64,000 bases of DNA from a virus (IMGVR_UViG_3300005529_000008:1-64000), one strand, 5' to 3'; shown: positions 16,269 to 24,870, counted from the first letter of the stretch. Notes: generated by a model from the letters alone, not told the origin. Translations and numbers: made by a program.

Positions 16269-16583
16269 CTAATCTACTTCCACAATACGAACCTTGTCAA
16301 GTCTTTTTTGCGCGGTTTGAGAACTATTTTTACCGGGCGCGGTAACCAGGCTATGAAGTTGGCGCTCGCCCCGCGCAAGGTGCGCCGCGACCGGCTTGAG
16401 CACATCTCGCGTTACGATCACGCCGGCTTCGTATATTGCGGTGATAAGTGCGCCTGTCATACGAGCTGCCCCACATAGCGCCACCAACGCCAACCTACAC
16501 GCTACCACCAACGGCGTGGGCGTATCCAACCAACTACCGCGCGGCAACCCACCCTCCGTTTCCCCTTCTCTCCGTACTGTCAT
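16269..16583 (-). CDS. hypothetical membrane-associated protein
   Basis: A 104-residue protein with a hydrophobic central part (PLVVACRLALVALCGAARM and ALITAIYEAGVIV) that could form one or two helices, flanked by charged ends. GGAAGGAGAG precedes the ATG. No family recognised. Confidence 0.6.
   Translation of the reverse strand: MTVRREGETEGGLPRGSWLDTPTPLVVACRLALVALCGAARMTGALITAIYEAGVIVTRDVLKPVAAHLARGERQLHSLVTAPGKNSSQTAQKRLDKVRIVEVD
16271..16300 (-). promoter_or_regulatory. sigma-70 type promoter
   Basis: Minus strand TTGACA (16295-16300), 18-base spacer, TAGATT (16271-16276), inside the end of the upstream membrane gene; it serves the 114-residue gene starting at 16229. Confidence 0.55.
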
Positions 16584-16603
16584 ACGTCTCTCCTTCCTTC
16601 GAC

Positions 16604-16741
16604 TTATGCCACATGGTTGCAGAATTTACACTGGTACGCGGTTAGCGGGAAGAGGCTGGGCGTTCGTGCAATGCTGATCTCACACGCCGCTTGTGTGTCG
16701 AACCGCCGCTTTCGTAAACATGCCACATCGCGTTCGGTCAC
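16604..16741 (-). CDS. 45-residue zinc-ribbon-type protein
   Basis: A GTG-initiated small gene: MTERDVACLRKRRFDTQAA, ending AYQCKFCNHVA. The pattern of a basic K-R-R-F-D start and a C-terminal C-x2-C with His is common in small phage zinc-ribbon proteins. AGGGGG precedes the start. It directly follows the Sak4-like gene. Confidence 0.6.
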   Translation of the reverse strand: MTERDVACLRKRRFDTQAACEISIARTPSLFPLTAYQCKFCNHVA

Positions 16742-16751
16742 CAGCGGCCCC

Positions 16752-17735
16752 CTATTTCTTCACCGAACCCTGCGACATCCGCACTTTTTTCCAAATCGCG
16801 GCCAGATCCAAATTTTCCTCTTTTTCTAGCACGCCCTTCCCGATGTCCAGAAAGTCAATCTTCGTCTTTCCGTACACGGTGCGTTTCTTGCTGCGCATAT
16901 CCTTTGGGCCACCAGGGCCTTCGTACTGATATGTGAATTCCGTATCCTGCGTGATGAGCTTGAGTTTCTTCTTATCGATGTAGAAAACGAACTCGAAATC
17001 GGACATGATCATTTCTAGCATCGCCGGAGGCAGCCACGGGCCGTAAATTTCCTCATCCGGTGCGCGGGGAGAGTCTTTCGACTTCGCCAGGGCTGTGAGT
17101 CCGAAATTATACGGCTTCCACAGTGTATTTTTCAACAATACCTCGCGCAACTCTTTCCCCGCGTTCCCATACGTTTTCATCTGGTTCGTATGTTCGTTGG
17201 AATCGAGCAGCATATTCACTGCTTCCGTCCCGTCGTCAAGTATCAATGTCCTACGGCGCTCGGGATCGGGCATCGCGCCCCAATCCGGCCACTCCGCTTC
17301 AGGATATTTCAACAACCACACAAGTTGCTCGGCGTTTTGAGCCACCGCGTAGTTATACCCGAGCTTCTTCAATGTGACCATCTGCTCGGGGTGACGGGTG
17401 CCGATGATGCGCACGTACTTCGGTTCGTCGAAACGAGCGGCGGTGGTGGTTTTCGTGGCGTTTGTTTCGCTGTACAGCACGAAACGGAAAAACCCGCTTT
17501 CCAAATCCCGCGTATTGCCCGAGATAATGCCTTTGGGACGCGGTGGGACTTTCGCGACTGGCGCGGGGGGCGCAGCGGCCTTTACGAGCTGGGCGACCGT
17601 TTTGGGCGGGGTGGCTATTTGAGGCGCGGGAAGTTTGACGGAACCGGCAACCGGCGCACCCGGCCCGCTCACCGGATTTGCCGAAACCGTACCGCCATTC
17701 ACCACAACCTGCGGACCTTCTGGAACTTGGCTCAT
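16752..17735 (-). CDS. Sak4-like RecA-fold ATPase with degenerate P-loop
   Basis: A 327-residue protein: Pro/Ala-rich linker (1-68), then a RecA/AAA-like core. The phosphate-loop position reads YSETNATKTTTAA (about 88-100): the Lys-Thr is kept (K95, T96) but the glycines of GxxxxGKT are gone. The Walker B strand is intact: RRTLILDDG (D168, D169). The layout matches phage Sak4/AAA_24 single-strand annealing ATPases in recombination. Loss of glycines suggests altered or no ATP hydrolysis. It sits with a RecB/Cas4-like nuclease, fitting a recombination module. Start ATG overlaps nothing upstream but has a clear ribosome site. Confidence 0.65.
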   Translation of the reverse strand: MSQVPEGPQVVVNGGTVSANPVSGPGAPVAGSVKLPAPQIATPPKTVAQLVKAAAPPAPVAKVPPRPKGIISGNTRDLESGFFRFVLYSETNATKTTTAARFDEPKYVRIIGTRHPEQMVTLKKLGYNYAVAQNAEQLVWLLKYPEAEWPDWGAMPDPERRRTLILDDGTEAVNMLLDSNEHTNQMKTYGNAGKELREVLLKNTLWKPYNFGLTALAKSKDSPRAPDEEIYGPWLPPAMLEMIMSDFEFVFYIDKKKLKLITQDTEFTYQYEGPGGPKDMRSKKRTVYGKTKIDFLDIGKGVLEKEENLDLAAIWKKVRMSQGSVKK

Positions 17736-18298
17736 TTGCTCTCCTTTTCCTTCAAACTTTCAACTCTCGCACGTTCGCGTTTCAGCCAGTTCTCAAAGCC
17801 GATTTCGGCATCTCCGACTGGCGGGTGATTGTTGATATGCACCGCCGCCGTAAACAGCATCATCAACCACTCCCTGGCGTCGGAATGTAGTTCAAGGTTC
17901 GATAGCTGGTACACGCCCGCTCGCCCTTCAAACTCTCCCTCATACACCAACACCATATGACCAAGTTTGAATTTAGCGGAGATATCGCGCAGAAAGCTGA
18001 CGAAAGATTCAACGCGCTCCTGTTGAGGGCGGGAGAGATCAGGAACCGACCACGGCACGGTAGACGCCTCCTCATTCGGCAATCCCTGCTCCTCCTCCGC
18101 CTCCTTCACCGCCTTTTCCACACACGGCAGATCGTCGGGGTAGGTAGTTGGTATGGGTCGTGCGGTGGGACGATAGAAACTCGGATCAAGTTGGCTCTCG
18201 CGCTGTTCCGCCCGGCTTGGATACAACGGTAACTCACTCCCACCAGGATCGCCCTGTCGCTGTGCCGCTTTACGCTCTTGTTCATCATACTTGCTCAC
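17732..18298 (-). CDS. hypothetical protein coupled to the ATPase
   Basis: A 188-residue protein with a disordered Gln/Glu/Pro-rich N-terminus and a helical C-terminal half (FVSFLRDISAKFKLGHMVLV). Its stop overlaps the ATPase start (ATGA). No family seen; partner role for the recombination ATPase is positional inference. Confidence 0.65.
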   Translation of the reverse strand: MSKYDEQERKAAQRQGDPGGSELPLYPSRAEQRESQLDPSFYRPTARPIPTTYPDDLPCVEKAVKEAEEEQGLPNEEASTVPWSVPDLSRPQQERVESFVSFLRDISAKFKLGHMVLVYEGEFEGRAGVYQLSNLELHSDAREWLMMLFTAAVHINNHPPVGDAEIGFENWLKRERARVESLKEKESK

Positions 18299-18317
18299 GG
18301 TTTCTCTCCTTTATCTT

Positions 18318-18527
18318 TCAACACCCAAAACAATCCTCACAACACTCATCATGACAATGCGAAGCCGAATATGCGCCCGCCAAACGCGCCTTCGCATCTG
18401 CTGCATCACAATCATCGTGACGGTTGCAGCTACGCACGCTCTCATCTGGCGTCTCCTGTGTTGGCGATTCTAACTGCCTCGCCTCGCTGTGCCACACCCA
18501 ATCGCGGTTTATGTTGGAAAGGGTCAT
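18318..18527 (-). CDS. Cys/His-rich small protein
   Basis: A 69-residue protein; ATG 18527 overlaps the upstream stop (ATGA). The C-terminal part SCNRHDDCDAADAKARLAG, then HCHDECCEDCFGC, carries eight cysteines and several His, surely metal-binding. A similar end motif is, from memory, recurrent in small phage proteins of unknown function. Confidence 0.65.
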   Translation of the reverse strand: MTLSNINRDWVWHSEARQLESPTQETPDESVRSCNRHDDCDAADAKARLAGAYSASHCHDECCEDCFGC

Positions 18528-18658
18528 TTTGCGCACCCAATTAAAGCAGCGGCAATAGTAAAACCAATCGCGAAAGCTAAACCGGCCCAAAACCAAATGT
18601 CCGCAGATGTATACCGCACGGGCCGTTTTTCTTCTTCATGCCCGCCACAATTCCACAT
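18524..18658 (-). CDS. 44-residue single-pass membrane protein
   Basis: Starts MWNCGGHEEEKRPVRYTSAD, followed by one membrane helix (IWFWAGLAFAIGFTIAAALIG) and CAK. GGAGG precedes the ATG; the stop overlaps the next ATG. Function unknown. Confidence 0.6.
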   Translation of the reverse strand: MWNCGGHEEEKRPVRYTSADIWFWAGLAFAIGFTIAAALIGCAK

Positions 18659-18662
18659 CGCG

Positions 18663-19343
18663 CTACCTCCTCGCCAACGGCGCTAGCCCCGCCGCCACTT
18701 TCACAATACTCCACGCCGCGCCGAAGATCAAGGATTTTTTCGTGGGGTTGAGGGTGTGGTGGAGGGACTTGTCCGCGTCTGCTGACATCGCTTCGAGATG
18801 CGTCGCCACGCCGTCCACATGCGCTAGGGTCTTATTGGCGTTTTCCGTCGCATCAGCTAGCGCGGTCAAGGCGCGCGGAATATCAGGATTATCGGCAAGC
18901 TTTCCCGTTTTATCAACGGTCTCACGCAGGCTGGTAAGTAGTGCGGGAACGGGCGCGAGAGACGTTTGTAAACTCTGTACAACGCCGTGCAAATCATCGG
19001 ACACCCGCACTATCTGTCCCTGCGCGACTGGTACCGCCGCGAGAACTTGCTTGTCCAACCGCAATAAAAAATCATGCTGCTCTTGCGAAACGCGCCGTGC
19101 TTGGTCGGCCGCGAGACCGGTTTGCAATAAAATTGCGTTCACGTTCTGCAACGTGCCATCCACTTTCTCCTGGTTATGTTTGACGACAGCAGCGAGAGAA
19201 TTCGATAATTCTACCCGCGCCGCCGTCACTCCTAACTGGGCGCGATTTGTCAAATTGACAACTTGGCGATATGTGAGAATCGCCAACACGATCAACGTGA
19301 CGTACCAAGCGGCGCGCAGGCATTGAACGATTTTCTCTGACAT
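18663..19343 (-). CDS. membrane-anchored coiled-coil protein
   Basis: A 226-residue protein: membrane helix at residues 12-24, then a long heptad-rich helical region (about 30-200) with few glycines, and a hydrophobic C-terminal helix (LIFGAAWSIVKVAAGLAPL). The shape resembles MlaD/chemotaxis-like tethered coiled coils. It may organise a membrane-bound replication or lysis complex. The start region contains one of the repeated 15-bp palindromes. Upstream is the structured region B. Confidence 0.65.
   Translation of the reverse strand: MSEKIVQCLRAAWYVTLIVLAILTYRQVVNLTNRAQLGVTAARVELSNSLAAVVKHNQEKVDGTLQNVNAILLQTGLAADQARRVSQEQHDFLLRLDKQVLAAVPVAQGQIVRVSDDLHGVVQSLQTSLAPVPALLTSLRETVDKTGKLADNPDIPRALTALADATENANKTLAHVDGVATHLEAMSADADKSLHHTLNPTKKSLIFGAAWSIVKVAAGLAPLARR
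19247..19261. promoter_or_regulatory. 15-bp palindromic operator-like site
   Basis: TTGTCAA-A-TTGACAA, perfect, about 82-96 bases inside the coiled-coil gene from its start codon. It codes for V-N-L-T-N, as does the copy at 5849. Confidence 0.55.
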
Positions 19344-19370
19344 GTTCCCTCCTCTAAAAACTCGGGGGTC

Positions 19371-19795
19371 GGCGCGGGCTATGGTGAACTTTTACCCGCG
19401 CCTTATGCTTAACCGGACTTCGCTCCACTCCGCGCACTCACCAACAGCGCGGCTAGATTATCATGACGAATTGACCGGTGTTTACCCCCACGCAACTCGA
19501 AAATTAAGAGGCATATCCGGGCGCTAGTCAGCGGGGCTAATACCCTCCCAGCCACTTTTCGGTCCATCGCGCAGGTCTCGCGACCCTTCGCAACTTCAAC
19601 CCTAGACTAACGTTCCGCGCTAAAACGGGCCGGATATGCCCGGAGGGCCGTACACACCCACACTTGCGGCCCAAAGTTGGCCCCCGGACTTGGAGTCGAA
19701 CCAAGCTATTCTCTTTCGAGTGAGCTGACCGTAGCTCTTATTTACACGAAAATCTTAAAGGTGCGACCTTCACTCGTAATCGTGCGTAACCGGGG
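19371..19795 (-). ncRNA. candidate structured region B with tRNA-like 3' domain
   Basis: A 460-base gap (19344-19805) without a gene. It has an 11-bp inverted repeat GGCATATCCGG (19510-19520) / CCGGATATGCC (19630-19640), a hairpin GGCGCGGG (19371-19378) / CCCGCGCC (19395-19402), and on the minus strand a tRNA-like T-arm: CTTGG-TTCGACT-CCAAG, then an acceptor-like strand TCCGGGG, one base, and CCA (19678-19705). CCCCGG at 19795-19790 could be the 5' acceptor strand, but the span of 118 bases and no clear anticodon arm argue against an ordinary tRNA. The block CCGGCCCGTTTTA also occurs at 37785-37796. Confidence 0.4.
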
Positions 19796-19805
19796 AAACT
19801 TTTAT

Positions 19806-20843
19806 CTAAAAACCCTGCTCTTGAAGCTGGGCGTGATATTCCAACGCGCCTGTGTGAAAAATATGTCCCACATCAAACGCTTCCTTCTCCTCTCGCGTCT
19901 CGCCCTCGCTCAACCGTCTCCACAGCTCGGGGCACTGTTGTAAATTCTCAAATGAACTTGCTGAAAGTATCACATGGTCACGATACTCGTCAAGCGCGAT
20001 TCGTCCCGATTTAATAAGAAATTGCACCACTGCGTTCGAACCGGGTGAAAGTCCCGCGCCGGGGGCCGCGCATTCAGTCAACGCAACCTCGCCCGTTTGA
20101 CATGCGCGTAAAAACTGGCACGGAAATTCCTTGAAACCAAATTTTTTAATACACTGTTGGCCAACTAACTGCCACGGCACTAGTTGCGTGGCGCGTCTTG
20201 CCCGAATCGCAGCGGCCTCATTCCGATACGCATTCAGCGCCGCATCAATACGGCGGTCGAGTACCGTAACGAACGCGCCGGCGGGCGTGGGCCAGATTTG
20301 GGGAGGCTTGGATTTTGAAACGGCGCGGAGGAGGATGCGCGGCGAGGTAACGTTTGGCGTCCACACCAAACCACCCTTTTCGTACCCAATCGCGAAACGT
20401 GTGATATCTCTTTCGCTAGGAGGGGCAGGACCGTCACAATCAACCACGGCCCAATTCGGTAACCGCTCCTGCGCGATAATAAATGACCCGCGCTGCAACG
20501 CCGCCGCATACGTCGCCACCTGATGACCCCCGGCGAGTTGATCGTACCACCGCTCGGGCGTCCACGTTTTAGACCCCGCGCTCGTAGTTTTCATCTCTTC
20601 AAGCAAAACACCTTCCTCATCTAACATCACCCGATCGCACGCCCCCACCACCCACGTTTTCGGGCCGAGCGGGATGTAGAAACCAGCTTCGAGTAGGAGG
20701 GTGCGGTAGGCTTGGTCGTGTGCTACGCACTGCTCCACCCATGCATCTACTAACTCCGCGCCCAATTCGGTCGCGGCGGCAGGTAAGCGCTGCGAGGTGA
20801 TTGCATTGAAGATTTTTTCCGAATTTATTTGAGGTGTTATCAT
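19806..20843 (-). CDS. PD-(D/E)XK nuclease, RecB/Cas4-like
   Basis: A 345-residue protein; ATG 20843 is chosen because it shares a base with the upstream stop (TGATG). Nuclease core: GACDRVMLDEEGVLLEEMK gives D70 and E83-x-K85, followed by a QLAGGHQVATY helix (Q108, Y112). Several C-terminal cysteines (QCIKKFGFKEFPCQFLRAC region, about 225-245) could hold an iron-sulphur cluster as in Cas4/AddB. It probably trims DNA ends for recombination or packaging. Neighbouring ATPase and annealing-type genes support a recombination function. Confidence 0.75.
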   Translation of the reverse strand: MITPQINSEKIFNAITSQRLPAAATELGAELVDAWVEQCVAHDQAYRTLLLEAGFYIPLGPKTWVVGACDRVMLDEEGVLLEEMKTTSAGSKTWTPERWYDQLAGGHQVATYAAALQRGSFIIAQERLPNWAVVDCDGPAPPSERDITRFAIGYEKGGLVWTPNVTSPRILLRAVSKSKPPQIWPTPAGAFVTVLDRRIDAALNAYRNEAAAIRARRATQLVPWQLVGQQCIKKFGFKEFPCQFLRACQTGEVALTECAAPGAGLSPGSNAVVQFLIKSGRIALDEYRDHVILSASSFENLQQCPELWRRLSEGETREEKEAFDVGHIFHTGALEYHAQLQEQGF

Positions 20844-20989
20844 CACGCCCATTCCTCAAGGATGGTCGCCGCAAACACTTCCCGGAAGCGCGGGTCATCG
20901 TACTCAATTAATTCGCCATTTTCTGTCCTAATTGCGCCCACATTCGCGTAATCTCTTTGCGCTATAACCTTAGCTGTGTTTTTATCCAT
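20843..20989 (-). CDS. 48-residue hypothetical protein
   Basis: Starts MDKNTAKVIAQRDYANVGAI and ends EVFAATILEEWA; AAGGAGAAG lies before the ATG. Its stop shares a base with the nuclease ATG. Acidic and helical. Unknown function. Confidence 0.6.
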   Translation of the reverse strand: MDKNTAKVIAQRDYANVGAIRTENGELIEYDDPRFREVFAATILEEWA

Positions 20990-21067
20990 CTACTTCTCCT
21001 TCCAGCCGCAAGTGCGACACTTCTTACCGTTCCATAACTCACCACACATGGGACAATTTACTCTCAC
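20990..21067 (-). CDS. 25-residue zinc-ribbon peptide
   Basis: GTG-initiated: MRVNCPMCGELWNGKKCRTC, ending GWKEK. C-x2-C-x8-C-x2-C is a complete rubredoxin-like zinc knuckle. The GTG overlaps the stop of the repeat protein (GTGA) and its stop abuts the next ATG, which argues that this micro-gene is translated. Confidence 0.55.
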   Translation of the reverse strand: MRVNCPMCGELWNGKKCRTCGWKEK

Positions 21068-22857
21068 CCTTGCACCGCCTTTTTAACTTTCTCCTTCAAA
21101 TCGTTGTATAGACCGTAATTGCGTAGCGAATCGGCGCGGTAACTATCTCGCTCTTTCCGCACCGCTGCGCACTGCCCCTGCCAACTCTTCACGTCGTTTT
21201 CGAGTTTCTTGACCTTCTCCTTAAACTCAACTTGTTTTTTATCATCTTCAATCGATCTTCTCGAAGCTTCTTCTAAAAGTAAACGAAGCGCCGCAACACT
21301 CGCGCCTACTTCGCGCAACTTCCTCTCCGCCTCGTCCTGGCGGACCCACGGGGTTTCTTGTTGGATGAGGCGCGCGGCCCACGAGAAATTGGCAGAGGAT
21401 AAAACTTCTTGTGGCGCAACACGCAATCGCACGATATAGCGCGAGTCAGGCGGACGGCAGCTTTTCGCGGATAAAACGTAACTTCGTCTATCTTCGCCCA
21501 CATAATATTCCCCTTCCTGCGGAGGGCGGAATTCGCCGGTGAGTACATACTTGTCCGAAATCTTCGGCGCGACATTGGAGGTGTCGCAGGGGTGTTGGCC
21601 GGGGAAGGCGGGGGTTTTTGCGGGCGTGTTGTAACACGAGCGCGGGTCGAAGCTTGAAACTTGTGGCGCGTATTTCTGCGCGGTCTCTCCACAATCGCAC
21701 TGCTCTGACCAGCCGCGAGAACATATACAGTTTTTATTTGATACGGTGCGGCGCAAGATCCACCTTTTTAACGGAGTCTCACAGTTACCCTCGCAAGGTC
21801 CACACAAATAAGGCGGATTGTCGGGCGAACCGTCCATTTTCGAACGTAGCCAATACTCACCTTTCTGCACGACTCGCCACTCCCCCGTCGATTCCCACCC
21901 GTCCGGCACCGTGACGCCGAAGGGTTTGAGCACATCACATTCAATAACGGACTCCTCCGATGCCCACTGTGACGCACCGACTTCCGCGTTCCAATCGCGG
22001 GAATCCTTCACCCACTCCCCCCTTCTCGCGCGCCGCTTTTCGCCCGTCCGCACAAACAACTGTCCCTCCGGCGCCAGATGTTCAAAGCCGGATAGCGGGG
22101 GGAAAGCTTCGATGAGTATGGAACGCGCCGCGTTTGAACTCATAAAATCCGTCCACTCTCCCCAAACATCGCCCGCAGGCGAAAGCCAATAATCACCTTT
22201 ACTCAACTTACGAAACTCGCCCGATTCCACAAATAGCTTCCCATCGTAGCGGTAAGTTTTAGACACGGCTGTCTCGGCAACTTTCCTCGCCACATTTGTG
22301 GCCGGAGACGTTACACCCTTCACAACATCATCAATCTCGCGTACAATTCGACACGGCTGATTACCGGTTTCGCGTTCACTTTGAGCTTTAACAATATAGC
22401 CGGGAGTTGTAACATACCAACCGCGTGCTATATAAAACTCCCCGACTCTCGGCACCCTCCACTCCCCCGTCGCCTCATACTTCGCGGGGGGCGTGGGTGG
22501 TGTAAGCGGCTCGACATACTCGCGCAGGATTTCGCGCAGGAGAGATAATTTACTTGTGACGCAGCGTGCGGGCCCGCACACTACCCCGCCGGGATCGCTT
22601 AACCAAAAATCGCCTTCCTGCAATAACCGGCGAGTGCCCGTACTCACATACTTCTTATCGCCACGCGTGTAAATCTGTTCGAAAGGCCGCAAAATTACCC
22701 TCTCAAACGAAGTCGCCCACGGCCCGTGTTTCTGCGCGAACCCACTCTCCGCAACGAACCACTCGTTGTATTGGGGAATACGATACTCGCCTGTCGCGAC
22801 GAATCTGTACGGCCCCGCACCATCATTCGCAAAATATGTGTAAATTTTCTCTGACAT
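21064..22857 (-). CDS. TGExR-repeat protein with C-terminal coiled coil
   Basis: A 597-residue protein; ATG 22857 has CTGGAGAG upstream. It contains seven copies of a module with consensus [YFW]-x2-[TS]GE[YWF]R-x3-[KQ]-x-GE[YF][YW]: for example FVATGEYRIPQYNEWFV, YEATGEWRVPRVGEFYI, WESTGEWRVVQKGEYWL and YVLTGEFRPPQEGEYYV. Between copies lie Cys-rich stretches. The last 120 residues form a coiled coil (RRSIEDDKKQVEFKEKVKKL). The module occurs singly in other phage proteins by memory; seven in one chain is unusual. Multivalent binding to a host or virion polymer is a fair guess. Confidence 0.75.
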   Translation of the reverse strand: MSEKIYTYFANDGAGPYRFVATGEYRIPQYNEWFVAESGFAQKHGPWATSFERVILRPFEQIYTRGDKKYVSTGTRRLLQEGDFWLSDPGGVVCGPARCVTSKLSLLREILREYVEPLTPPTPPAKYEATGEWRVPRVGEFYIARGWYVTTPGYIVKAQSERETGNQPCRIVREIDDVVKGVTSPATNVARKVAETAVSKTYRYDGKLFVESGEFRKLSKGDYWLSPAGDVWGEWTDFMSSNAARSILIEAFPPLSGFEHLAPEGQLFVRTGEKRRARRGEWVKDSRDWNAEVGASQWASEESVIECDVLKPFGVTVPDGWESTGEWRVVQKGEYWLRSKMDGSPDNPPYLCGPCEGNCETPLKRWILRRTVSNKNCICSRGWSEQCDCGETAQKYAPQVSSFDPRSCYNTPAKTPAFPGQHPCDTSNVAPKISDKYVLTGEFRPPQEGEYYVGEDRRSYVLSAKSCRPPDSRYIVRLRVAPQEVLSSANFSWAARLIQQETPWVRQDEAERKLREVGASVAALRLLLEEASRRSIEDDKKQVEFKEKVKKLENDVKSWQGQCAAVRKERDSYRADSLRNYGLYNDLKEKVKKAVQG

Positions 22858-22882
22858 TTTTTCTCTCCAGAAAGTTGTTTTG

Positions 22883-23113
22883 TTATTTTGAGGAGGCGCT
22901 ACTCGAACTCTTAAACAACGCAGCACACAACACCGCCAATCCCCACGCTTGCCACACCGTCACATGCGCATGACCGAATATGAGGGTACGGAAGGATTCA
23001 CTTAGTAGCCTATTTAACAACCACATCACGGGGAGCGAGAAGATAAGACCGAGCATGATAATACTCGCACCAAACACCACCGCCGCGCCCACGATTTTCA
23101 AAAAAGTGTCCAT
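22883..23113 (-). CDS. two-helix membrane protein
   Basis: A 76-residue protein with two membrane helices (about residues 5-33 and 51-67) and a Ser-rich tail. CGGAGG precedes the ATG and a TTGACA-17-TACCCT promoter lies upstream. Holin-like in size and topology, but far from other lysis genes. Confidence 0.65.
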   Translation of the reverse strand: MDTFLKIVGAAVVFGASIIMLGLIFSLPVMWLLNRLLSESFRTLIFGHAHVTVWQAWGLAVLCAALFKSSSSASSK

Positions 23114-23146
23114 TACGATTTCCTCCGATAAAGTTGTGATAGGGGA

Positions 23147-23175
23147 AGGGTATCAGGATGGTGGGAGGGTGTCAA
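23147..23175 (-). promoter_or_regulatory. promoter with TACC-type -10 box
   Basis: Minus strand TTGACA (23170-23175), 17-base spacer, TACCCT (23147-23152). The -10 box is far from consensus but resembles those at 34108 (TACCGT) and 46862 (TACCTC). Confidence 0.5.
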
Positions 23176-23513
23176 GTAATATTTTCAAATTTTTTACAGA
23201 GCTTAGCCGCAATAGATTTCGGCCCGAGAATCCGTGTTAACGTCATCACGCTTAAAATATCTTCCCGTTCGGGTTTCCAACCTAAACCCAAAGCCTTACT
23301 CATACACCGAAGACACTTATCTTGAATAAATAAATCCAGCGACCAACCATGCGGGGGACGTAGACCGCAAAGGGCTGTCGAACCTTTTAACTCGTGAAAC
23401 TGAGATTTATCTGTGAAAAACGTGTGAAGCTTCCAGCCTGTTTGTCCGGCATCGTAACCCGTTGCCGGTCTGCGCGGATTAGCTTGGGTGGTAAACCATT
23501 GTAACGATTTCAT
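23172..23513 (-). CDS. hypothetical protein
   Basis: A 113-residue basic protein, ATG overlapping the stop of the AAA gene. Three cysteines near CLRCMSKALGLGWKPER suggest a small metal site. No family recognised. Confidence 0.65.
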   Translation of the reverse strand: MKSLQWFTTQANPRRPATGYDAGQTGWKLHTFFTDKSQFHELKGSTALCGLRPPHGWSLDLFIQDKCLRCMSKALGLGWKPEREDILSVMTLTRILGPKSIAAKLCKKFENIT

Positions 23514-24775
23514 TTCAAAATACTACCATACCCCGCCGACCGATTCAACCCCAAAAAGTCTTCACGAAGTCGCCACTCGCAATCGTCCCCGCCAAAACTG
23601 GGCGACGCGACACGCTCCACCGCTCCCAACGCTTCCAACTCTTCAAGATTGTACCTAACCGTCCCCTGCGGCACCTTATTACGTTTCGCCAGATCCGCAA
23701 CCGATATTGTCTCCCCCGCGACCATATGTTCCAATACCACCAACCTGCGCAGCGGCACCGAGTCCCTGGCGACACGTTTCGCAAGTCGCAGGTCATCGTC
23801 ACATACCTCTCCATTCCACACCGAGGCGTGTGCGCGGACGATGAGCGATAACGACTTGTGAACGCGCCCTGGCTCCTCACATCCCGGCACCTCCACGATC
23901 TCCCCGCCCTTCGCGCGGGAGACTTGTGGCCGTAGTGTCGCCACCAGCTCGGCCAACGCCGCAAGTTGCTTGAGTTGCGCCACATTTAAACTGGGGAGAG
24001 AAAGTCGCACGCCGGGGGCTGCCACCCTCGAACATACAACCTCCCTCCCCAGTGCTGCGGTCGTCTTCGCAATTTCTTCCTCGTGCCCCTGTTGCTCGCC
24101 GGCTTTTACCGCCAGTGCTTCACCGCCCGAACGGGGCCAACGCACCGTGAGAAACCTCTCCCCCATATCTCGTTGCACCGACCACGCCTTTTCCAGCGCC
24201 GGGGTACACGCCGCAAGCACAGTAACTTTACCCTTCCAATGGTACTCACCCACACCCGTGCGACGTTTGAACTCCCCATCGTACACCTCGCGCAGTTGCC
24301 CCACGATTTCAGCACGGCTTTGGTCGTTCATTGTGAGTATGGTCGTAAAATCCTTGAACATTACAATCCCGTCGCCGCCTTTTGCAATTGCGTCCACAAG
24401 CAAGCCTTGTGGCACTGCGGAGTAAAACGAGAGCAAGCTGTGTTGAGTTAACGCGCCTTCAACGAAGGTCTTAGGCACAGCGCTAGCAGATTTGATTAAA
24501 AGTGCAGTTTTCCCAGAGCCGGACGGACCTACAAAAAAGCACCAACAGGGTTCTGGTTGATTGGAACGATGCGCGATGACGCACGACAACAGAATTTCCA
24601 CCGCTTCCAGATCGGGCCGGTAGAACCATTTCTCCGCATGGGCGCAGAACTTGCGCCAGGTTTCGCGGGCGGTTTGTATATGGGAAGGTAAAACGAAATC
24701 TTCAATAACGAAGTTGTCAATTTGACAAATGGGAGGCGCGACTATAACGTCCGTGGCAGCGGAGAGATCGGGCAT
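23510..24775 (-). CDS. AAA-type phage ATPase/helicase with winged-helix end
   Basis: A 421-residue protein. Walker A FFVGPSGSGKTALL (about 81-94), Walker B-like GIVMFKDFTTIL (about 136-147), then LREVYDGEFKRRTG, a strand with LAACTPALEK as sensor 1, and an arginine-rich MGERFLTVRWPR region. The C-terminal 90 residues are a winged helix (ISVADLAKRNKVPQGTVRYN). This resembles the phage DUF3987/D5-type helicase-loader group. Likely acts at the replication fork or origin. The start region holds one of the 15-bp palindromes. Confidence 0.75.
   Translation of the reverse strand: MPDLSAATDVIVAPPICQIDNFVIEDFVLPSHIQTARETWRKFCAHAEKWFYRPDLEAVEILLSCVIAHRSNQPEPCWCFFVGPSGSGKTALLIKSASAVPKTFVEGALTQHSLLSFYSAVPQGLLVDAIAKGGDGIVMFKDFTTILTMNDQSRAEIVGQLREVYDGEFKRRTGVGEYHWKGKVTVLAACTPALEKAWSVQRDMGERFLTVRWPRSGGEALAVKAGEQQGHEEEIAKTTAALGREVVCSRVAAPGVRLSLPSLNVAQLKQLAALAELVATLRPQVSRAKGGEIVEVPGCEEPGRVHKSLSLIVRAHASVWNGEVCDDDLRLAKRVARDSVPLRRLVVLEHMVAGETISVADLAKRNKVPQGTVRYNLEELEALGAVERVASPSFGGDDCEWRLREDFLGLNRSAGYGSILK
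24714..24728. promoter_or_regulatory. 15-bp palindromic operator-like site
   Basis: TTGTCAA-T-TTGACAA, perfect, 47-61 bases inside the AAA ATPase gene from its start codon. Confidence 0.55.
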
Positions 24776-24870
24776 GTTATATAGATGCTGAAAACGGAAG
24801 CCGAGTTACTCTACCGGCAAAGCGCTCTCATTTAACTTGCTCCAAAACCACCCTCGCAACTTCCCACATC

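Noticed and set aside
24780-24840. tRNA D-arm-like stretch (GGTAGAG followed by ACTCGGCTTCCG)
   Set aside because: No pairing anticodon stem, T-arm or acceptor could be built.
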